From NCBI GenBank assembly GCA_014843695.1, contig CM026387.1, forward strand, positions 63,729,842-63,793,841: a stretch of 64,000 bases of DNA. Direction: 5' to 3'. Each line of letters starts with the position of its first letter. The stretch's first letter is position 1. The notes under the pieces are model-generated. The model was not told the origin of the DNA. It saw nothing but the letters and a program-made list of their open reading frames with translations, and did not search any database. Below are positions 56,205 through 64,000 of this stretch, in pieces. A program made the translations under genes and the position numbers. This stretch comes from Archivesica marissinica. Taxonomy: Eukaryota > Mollusca > Bivalvia > Venerida > Vesicomyidae.

Positions 56205-56808
56205 TGTCGACACCGTTACGACACCGGCAACACCGTTACGAAATATTTGTAACGGTGTCGACTGTAACGGTGTCGACAATTCCTCATTAAACTGCTTGTA
56301 TACAGCGTGTTTTTATCGCGGAAACATGTGACTGATTCCATACATGATTATAATCATGATTTCAGCAATACTGTGCAGTAAATTAGTTATATCTTCAGAA
56401 ACCATAGAGAAAATAGATGAACGGTGTTGACAAATAATAAACATAACTTTCATATTTTACTTACTATTTCGTGATTTCTGTAGTCTGCTTATGTTGAGCG
56501 TTAAACTACCCGGTAGATGTTAAAAGTATGTTTCCAGTGCGGCAAAATTCAAAATCTCCGTATTCACCCGTACCGAGATATTATGGCTGAAGTTCGTAAC
56601 GGTGTTGACAAACAAAATTACGGACACATTTTAAAACGCATATAACTTATTAACAACTAGTTTGTTACAAATAAGCAATGTTGTTTTGCAATAAAGATAC
56701 ATTTATTGTTATGTACTACATTTAATTTATCCTTTAAAACGATCTATTTGATGTTCAAAATTGTTTCCAAAAGGCATGTTGTTGTTTCTGGACACAACAC
56801 CGTTACGC
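56205..56808. promoter_or_regulatory. Right subterminal motif cluster with a palindromic core
   Basis: Copies lie at 56205-56220 and 56229-56240 (inverted), 56249-56262 and 56264-56279 (direct), 56421, 56593 and 56795 (inverted). The first four face each other around aaatattt. The cluster lies upstream of the PHD gene and may also act in its control. Confidence 0.7.
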
Positions 56809-57018
56809 AAATTAGGGGGGCTGGCACTACAAATTCTGCTTAAAATTAATAAATGTGATTAGTTTGTATGAAATAAGTATGGGACAACGTTATCTAAGAT
56901 TGCAAATCAATTGTGATAATAAGAAAAACAAAATATGCATTGCATTTTTTATTTAATGGACAGGGACACATGACACATAATCAAATATTCACCCAGGGTA
57001 CTGAACGTTAAGTTGTCC

Positions 57019-58180
57019 GTTTTTCAGAAATTTTATTTTAAAACCTACTGTGTAACAATGTAACAGCAAGTGAGTCCATTCCATTGAAAGTTGTTGCATA
57101 CATCTGTGGAGACTATAATAAACAGTGTACAATGCACTGTTCCATGCTTGTTTTGTATATACCGTGACTGGTTGTTTTATGGCCATAATTCGGCCATGTT
57201 CCCAATTGAAAAAAATGTTTCCCCAAAATCTCCCAGTAATGAGCAACCAAAAATTGACCATGAATGAAACAAAAAAATCCAGCAGTATTTTTCATTTCAA
57301 TGCAAGTATTATTACATTTAAAACTGACTAATAAGGTTGATATATTTCTGGATACTACGATAATTTTGGGACCAAACCCATTAGCGGATCAAGGGGCACA
57401 CCCACCTAAAATCTGTCAAGCGTACGTTCAATACGCTATGATATGCGCTTGGAGCGTATATACAATTCATGTTACAATATTTTGCAAAATATTAAAAACA
57501 AATTTCATCTGTACAGTGTACGGATATTATTAGAATCATTATCTACATCTTAGCATTGTTTAATATGTTATGCTTTCGATCATGAGTTGATATTATATAT
57601 ATTTCCCTGTTATTTGGCTCAAACAAAAACACCCTGAAAATGTACCAAGCGCAATGTTCTCTCAAATTCTTTTCGAACTGGTCACACATCCACACACCTC
57701 CTACCCAAGATATGCATCCCTTATCGCCAATTGTGCATGTATATACCCCTGATTTATTCGACTATAAATAACGCAAATACAAATATTATTTCGATTCTAT
57801 CTGACAAGCGCAAAAATAGTTGGTGTTACCTGTTAGAGTGCCTAAATGACGTCACAAAACTACTGGTTTATTGCACAGTAACTTCCTTTGCATATACAGA
57901 CAAAATGCCGAGTCATGTTAGAATATATAATTTTGACTATGATAATCTCGTTGCGGCTCTCTTCAGAGCTCTGTTTCTCCGTTATTGTTTCTCCGTAACA
58001 ATTCATAATTGCAATGAAATTAATGTGCTTACATCACTTTTAGAATGTTTTAATAAAAGTGCTAGCATAAAAATCTAACTCGCATAATTTTTCAATTTCA
58101 TGTTTTTAACAGGAATATAAAAATAGGGCAATCGCATACAGTGCATTCATCTTTCTGAGTAGGAATGTGACTTTAAAGAA
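57019..58180. other. Intergenic, no feature recognised
   Basis: AT-rich sequence. Short open frames show no known motif, and no repeat family from this window recurs. Confidence 0.4.
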
Positions 58181-58182
58181 GA

Positions 58183-61100
58183 GATGGAAGGTGCAAGTTC
58201 AATGTCTGAAATGGAGGGTAAGAGGTGGAATGTGCAAGTTAAATGTCTGAAATGGAGGCGAGGAGATGGAAGGTGCAAGTTCAATGGATGGGAAGAGGTG
58301 CAAGGTGCAAGTTAAATGTCTGAAATGGAGGGGAAGAGGTGGAAGGTGCAAGTTCAATGTCTGAAATGGAGGGGAAGAGGTGGAAGGTGCAAGTTCAATG
58401 TCTGAAATGGAGGTGGAAGGTGCACGTTCAATGTCTGAAATGGAGGGGAAGAGATGGAAGGTGCAAGTTCAATGTCTGAAATGGAGGGGAAGAGATGGAA
58501 GGTGCAAGTTCAATGTCTGAAATGGAGGGGAAGAGGTGGAAGGTGCAAGTTCAGTGTCTGAAATGGAGGGGAAGAGGTGGAAGGTGCAAGTTCAATGTCT
58601 GAAATGGAGGGGAAGAGGTGGAAGGTGCAAGTTCAGTGTCTGAAATGGAGAGGAAGAGGTGGAAGGTGCAAGTTCAATGTCTGAAATGGAGGGGAAGAGG
58701 TGGAAGGTGCAAGTTCAATGTCAGAAATGGAGTGGAAGGTGCAAGTTCAATGTCTGAAATGGAGGGGAAGAGATGGAAGGTGCAAGTTCAATGTCTGAAA
58801 TGGAGGGGAAGAGGTGGAAGGTGCAAGTTCAATGTCTGAAATGGAGGGGAAGAGATGGAATGTGCACGTTCAATGTCTGAAATGGAGGGGAAGAGATGGA
58901 AGGTGCAAGTTCAGTGTCTGAAATGGAGGGGAAGAGATGGAAGGTGCAAGTTCAGTGTCTGAAATGGAGGGGAAGAGATGGAATGTGCAAGTTCAATGTC
59001 TGAAATGGAGGGAAAGAGATGGAAGGTGCAAGTTCAGTGTCTGAAATGGAGGGGAAGAGGTGGAGGGTGCAAGTTCAATGTATGTCTGAAATAGAGGGGA
59101 AGAGATAGATGGTGCAAGTTCAATGTCTGAAATGGAGGGGAAGAGATGGAATGTGCAAGTTAAATGTCTGAAATGGAAGGTGCAAGTTCAATGTCTGAAA
59201 TAGAGGGGAAGAGATGGAAGGTGCAAGTTCAGTGTCTGAAATGGAGGGGAAGAGATGGAAGGTGCAAGTTCAGTGTCTGAAATGGAGGGGAAGGGATAGA
59301 AGGTGCAAGTTCAATGTCTGAAATGGAGGGTAAGAGATGGAAGGTGCACGTTCAGTGTCTGGAATGGAGGGGAAGAGGTGGAGGGTGCAAGTTCAATGTC
59401 TGAAATGGAGGGAAAGAGGTGGAAGGTGCAAGTTCAATGTCTGAAATGGAGGGGAAGAGATGGAAGGTGCAAGTTCAATGTCTGAAATGGAGGGGAAGAG
59501 GTGGAAGGTGCAAGGTCAATGTCTGAAATGGAGGGGACGAGATGGAAGGTGCAAGTTCAATGTCTGAAATGGAGGGGAAGAGATGGAAGGTGCAAGTTAA
59601 ATGTCTGAAATGGAGGGGAAGAGGTGGAAGGTGCAAGTTCAATGTCTGAAATGGAGGTGGAAGGTGCACGTTCAATGTCTGAAATGGAGGTGGAAGGTGC
59701 ACGTTCAATGTCTGAAATGGAGGTGGAAGGTGCATGTTCAATGTCTGAAATGGAGGGGAAGAGATGGAAGGTGCAAGTTCAATGTCTGAAATGGAGTGGA
59801 AGAGATGGAAGGTGCAAGTTCAATGTCTGAAATGGAGGGGAAGAGGTGGAAGGTGCAAGTTCAGTGTCTGAAATGGAGGGGAAGAGTTGGAAGGTGCAAG
59901 TTCAATGTCTGAAATGGAGGGGAAGAGATAGAAGGTGCAAGTTCAATGTCTGAAATGGAGGGGAAGAGGTGGAAGGTACAAGTTAAATGTCTGAAATGGA
60001 GGGGAAGAGATGGAATGTGCAAGTTCAATGTCTGAAATGGAGGGGAAGAGATGGAAGGTGCAAGTTCAGTGTCTGAAATGGAGTGGAAGAGATAGAAGGT
60101 GCAAGTTCAATGTCTGAAATGGAGGGGAAGAGGTGGAAGGTACAAGTTAAATGTCTGAAATGGAGGGGAAGAGATGGAATGTGCAAGTTCAATGTCTGAA
60201 ATAGAGGGGAAGAGATGGAAGGTGCAAGTTCAGTGTCTGAAATGGAGGGGAAGAGATGGAATGTGCAAGTTAAATGTCTGAAATGGAAGGTGCAAGTTCA
60301 ATGTCTGAAATAGAGGGGAAGAGATGGAAGGTGCAAGTTCAATGTCTGAAATGGAGGGGAAGAGGTGGAAGGTGCAAGTTCAATGTCTGAAATGGAGGGG
60401 AAGAGGTGGAAGGTGCAAGTTCAGTGTCTGAAATGGAGGGGAAGAGTTGGAAGGTGCAAGTTCAATGTCTGAAATGGAGGGGAAGAGGTGGAAGGTACAA
60501 GTTAAATGTCTGAAATGGAGGGGAAGAGATGGAATGTGCAAGTTCAATGTCTGAAATGGAGGGGAAGAGATGGAAGGTGCAAGTTCAGTGTCTGAAATGG
60601 AGGGGAAGAGATGGAATGTGCAAGTTAAATGTCTGAAATGGAGGGGAAGAGGTGGAAGGTACAAGTTAAATGTCTGAAATGGAGGGGAAGAGATGGAATG
60701 TGCAAGTTCAATGTCTGAAATAGAGGGGAAGAGATGGAAGGTGCAAGTTCAGTGTCTGAAATGGAGGGGAAGAGATGGAATGTGCAAGTTAAATGTCTGA
60801 AATGGAAGGTGCAAGTTCAATGTCTGAAATAGAGGGGAAGAGATGGAAGGTGCAAGTTCAATGTCTGAAATGGAGGGGAAGAGGTGGAAGGTGCAAGTTC
60901 AATGTCTGAAATGGAGGGGAAGAGGTGGAAGGTGCAAGTTCAGTGTCTGAAATGGAGGGGAAGAGTTGGAAGGTGCAAGTTCAATGTCTGAAATGGAGGG
61001 GAAGAGGTGGAAGGTACAAGTTAAATGTCTGAAATGGAGGGGAAGAGATGGAATGTGCAAGTTCAATGTCTGAAATGGAGGGGAAGAGATGGAAGGTGCA

Positions 61101-62860
61101 AGTTCAGTGTCTGAAATGGAGGGGAAGAGATGGAATGTGCAAGTTAAATGTCTGAACTGGAAGGTGCAAGTTCAATGTCTGAAATAGAGGGGAAGAGATG
61201 GAAGGTGCAAGTTCAGTGTCTGAAATGGAGGGGAAGAGATAGAAAGTGCAAGTTCAGTGTCTGAAATGGAGGGGAAGAGATGGAAGGTGCAAGTTCAGTG
61301 TCTGAAATGGAGGGGAAGGGATAGAAGGTGCAAGTTCAATGTCTGAAATGGAGGGGAAGAGATGGAAGGTGCACGTTCAGTGTCTGAAATGGAGGGGAAG
61401 AGGTGGAGGGTGCAAGTTCAATGTCTGAAATGGAGGGAAAGAGGTGGAAGGTGCAAGTTCAATGTCAGAAATGGAGGGGAAGAGATGGAAGGTGCAAGTT
61501 CAATGTCTGAAATGGAGGTGGAAGGTGCAAGTTAAATGTCTGAAATGGAGGGGAAGAGGTGGAAGGTGCAAGTTAAATGTCTGAGATGGAGGGAAAGAGG
61601 TGGAAGGTGCAAGTTCAATGTCTGAAATGGAGGGGAAGAGATGGAAGGTGCAAGTTCAATGTCTGAAATGGAGGGGAAGAGATGGAAGGTGCAAGTTAAA
61701 TGTCTGAAATGGAGGGGAAGAGGTGGAAGGTGCAAGTTCAATGTCTGAAATGGAGGGGAAGAGATGGAAGGTGCAAGTTCAATGTCTGAAATGGAGGTGG
61801 AAGGTGCAAGTTCAATGTTTGAAATGGAGGGGAAGAGATAGAAGGTGCAAGTTCAGTGTCTGAAATGGAGGGGAAGAGGTGGAAGGTGCAAGTTCAATGT
61901 CTGAAATGGAGGTGGAAGGTGCAAGTTCAGTGTCTGAAATGGAGGGGAAGAGATGGAAGGTGCAAGTTCAGTGTCTGAAATGGAGGGGAAGAGATGGAAG
62001 GTGCAAGTTCAGTGTCTGAAATGGAGGGGAAGAGGTGGAAGGTGCAAGTTCAGTGTCTGAAATGGAGGGGAAGAGATGGAAGGTGCAAGTTCAGTGTCTG
62101 AAATGGAGGAGAGAGGTGGAAGGTGCAAGTTCAGTGTCTGAAATGGAGGGGAAGAGATGGAATGTGCAAGTTCAATGTCTGAAATGGAGGGGAAGAGATG
62201 GAAGGTGCAAGTTCAGTGTCTGAAATGGAGGGGAAGAGATGGAAGGTGCAAGTTCAGTGTCTGAAATGGAGGGGAAGAGGTGGAAGGTGCAAGTTCAGTG
62301 TCTGAAATGGAGGGGAAGAGATGGAAGGTGCAAGTTCAGTGTCTGAAATGGAGGGGAAGAGGTGGAAGGTGCAAGTTCAGTGTCTGAAATGGAGGGGAAG
62401 AGATGGAATGTGCAAGTTCAATGTCTGAAATGGAGGGGAAGAGATGGAAGGTGCAAGTTCAATGTCTGAAATGGAGGGGAAGAGGTGGAAGGTGCAAGTT
62501 CAATGTCTGAAATGGAGGGGAAGAGGTGGAAGGTGCAAGTTCAGTGTCTGAAATGGAGGGGAAGAGATGGAATGTGCAAGTTCAATGTCTGAAATGGAGG
62601 GGAAGAGATGGAAGGTGCAAGTTCAATGTCTGAAATGGAGGGGAAGAGATGTAAGGTGCAAGTTCAATGTCTGAAATGGAGGGGAAGAGGTGGAAGGTGC
62701 AAGTTAAATGTCTGAAATGGAGGGAAAGAGGTGGAAGGTGCAAGTTCAATGTCTGAAATGGAGGGAAAGAGGTGGAAGGTGCAAGTTCAATGTCTGAAAT
62801 GGAGGGAAAGAGATGGAAGGTGCAAGTTCAATGTCTGAAATGGAGGGAAAGAGGTGGAAG
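58183..62860. repeat. 41-bp minisatellite, about 115 copies
   Basis: The unit is gaggggaagagatggaaggt, gcaagttcaatgtctgaaat and g. Variants: agatgg/aggtgg, ttcaatg/ttcagtg/ttaaatg, and units lacking ggggaagagatggaa. A multi-unit block with the order gtgcaagttaaatgtctg, aaatggaaggtgcaag, aaatagagg recurs near 59160, 60265, 60788 and 61142, so larger blocks have duplicated. Confidence 0.95.
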
Positions 62861-63221
62861 TAAAGATAATGTAGGGGAACTATGATATTCCTGCACCAAA
62901 AATTGCTGTGCATGCAAATTATTTCAGATGCGAAATATTTGCATGCACTATGGACACAACTAACTACACGCCACATATTAATTACGGAATAATAACTGTA
63001 ATTAGTTTTACATCCCAATTAATGAATTTAATGTAAAAGTACATTTAATAAATGTCATAATTATGAAATCTACATAGGTCTACTTTCTTGTTTATATATA
63101 TATCCATAGCAGCATGTAGCATTGTTAGTGGAGACTCCAGGACATGACCAGTAACTATTTGCATGCTATCTGTGAAAATAACAGTCAAATATGCCATGGA
63201 ATTTATTAGCATTATGTAACG
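62861..63221. other. Spacer between two arrays, no feature recognised
   Basis: It is AT-rich. An inverted pair (tgtgcatgcaaattatttca, cgaaatatttgcatgcac) at 62909-62948 forms a small hairpin. No gene is seen. Confidence 0.4.
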
Positions 63222-64000
63222 ACACAATTGGTTGTTGGATGGTTATCCATGTCGCATGGATTGTTGGTTGGTTATCCATGTCGTATGGATTGTTGGTTGG
63301 TTATCCATGTCGCATGGATTGTTAGTTGGTTATCCATGTTGCATGGATTGTTGGATGGTTATCCATGTCGCATGGATTGTTGGTTGGTTATCCATGTCGC
63401 ATGGATTGTTGGTTGGTTATCCATGTCGCATGGATTGTTGGTTGGTTATCCATGTCGCATGGATTGTTGGATGGTTATCCATGTCGCATGGATTGTTGGA
63501 TGGTTATCCATGTCGCATGGATTGTTGGTTGGTTATCCATGTCACATGGATTGTTGGATGGTTATCCATGTCACATGGATTGTTGGATGGTTATCCATGT
63601 CGCATGGATTGTTGGATGGTTATCCATGTTGCATGGATTGTTGGATGGTTATCCATGTCGCATGGATTGTTGGTTGGTTATCCATGTCGCATGGATTGTT
63701 GGGTGGTTATCCATGTCGCATGGATTGTTGGATGGTTATCCATGTTGCATGGATTGTTGGATGGTTATCCATGTCGCATGGATTGTTGGTTGGTTATCCA
63801 TGTCACATGGATTGTTGGATGGTTATCCATGTCACATGGATTGTTGGATGGTTATCCATGTCGCATGGATTGTTGGATGGTTATCCATGTTGCATGGATT
63901 GTTGGATGGTTATCCATGTCACATGGATTGTTGGTTGGTTATCCATGTCGCATGGATTGTTGGTTGGTTATCCATGTCGCATGGATTGTTGGATGGTTAT
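63222..64000. repeat. 29-bp minisatellite, at least 27 copies, running off the window
   Basis: The unit is gttggatggttatccatgtc plus gcatggatt. Each contains ATCCATG-tcg-CATGGAT, a 7-bp-stem hairpin. Variants are ttggttgg/ttggatgg and tcgcat/tcacat/ttgcat; tcacat and ttgcat change only the loop. Confidence 0.95.

Larger units (their letters stand above)
51878..56994. mobile_element. Candidate autonomous DNA transposon (PHD gene plus transposase-like gene)
   Basis: The left end GGGTGAATATTTGATTTGG and the inverted right end GGGTGAATATTTGATTATG match over about 28 bp. The trinucleotide AGG flanks both ends. A motif near GCGTAACGGTGTYGACAA occurs about a dozen times in either orientation, confined to roughly 52071-52491 and 56205-56808, close to the ends. 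Two minus-strand genes fill the centre. A longer direct repeat (gtactgaacg-taagttg) lies outside both ends at 51804 and 56998. Confidence 0.7.

Overview
The window is eukaryotic: genes are split by GT-AG introns, the DNA is AT-rich, and it is dense in tRNA-headed SINEs, a LINE, DNA transposons and minisatellites. The gene content and the SINE/hAT/LINE mix suggest an invertebrate metazoan. A lophotrochozoan, probably a bivalve mollusc, is my inference; no single feature proves the species.

The one conserved host gene I can reconstruct is TTK/MPS1, the dual-specificity kinase of the spindle assembly checkpoint, on the + strand. Its first exons lie left of the window. Fourteen exons from 4369 to 32322 join in a continuous frame of about 668 residues: the end of the TPR region, a low-complexity linker, a complete kinase domain, and a C-terminal tail with a stop codon. 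Every junction keeps phase and uses GT-AG.

The introns (0.8-6.9 kb) and the downstream DNA are mostly repeats. At least 19 minisatellite arrays with periods of 25-126 bp occur, the largest being 54 bp x about 88 (39.5-44.2 kb), 41 bp x about 115 (58.2-62.9 kb) and 44 bp x about 76 (32.8-36.1 kb). Several arrays lie inside small DNA transposons (Tc1/mariner-like at 0.8 kb, TTAA/piggyBac-like at 10.7 kb and probably 25.0 kb). Others are built from, or abut, TTK exon/intron junctions (exons at 9638, 17669, 27009 and 29799). One array lies in frame inside a LINE endonuclease domain.

Four SINE families (called A-D here) are present, plus one tentative further copy. A and B share a 3' tail, and there are clear nested insertions and target-site duplications.

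The right part (44.8-57 kb) is a mobile-element neighbourhood. It holds LINE fragments, a Pipsqueak-type helix-turn-helix remnant, a nearly full-length LINE ORF (minus strand), a fold-back element, and a candidate DNA transposon of about 5.1 kb (51878-56994). This last element has imperfect terminal inverted repeats, a dozen subterminal copies of a GTAACGGTGTYGACAA-like motif, a PHD-type zinc-finger gene and a transposase-like gene split by one frameshift. It is the best candidate for something undescribed. From 57.0 kb to the end I see no gene; the window stops inside a 29-bp array whose units are hairpins.
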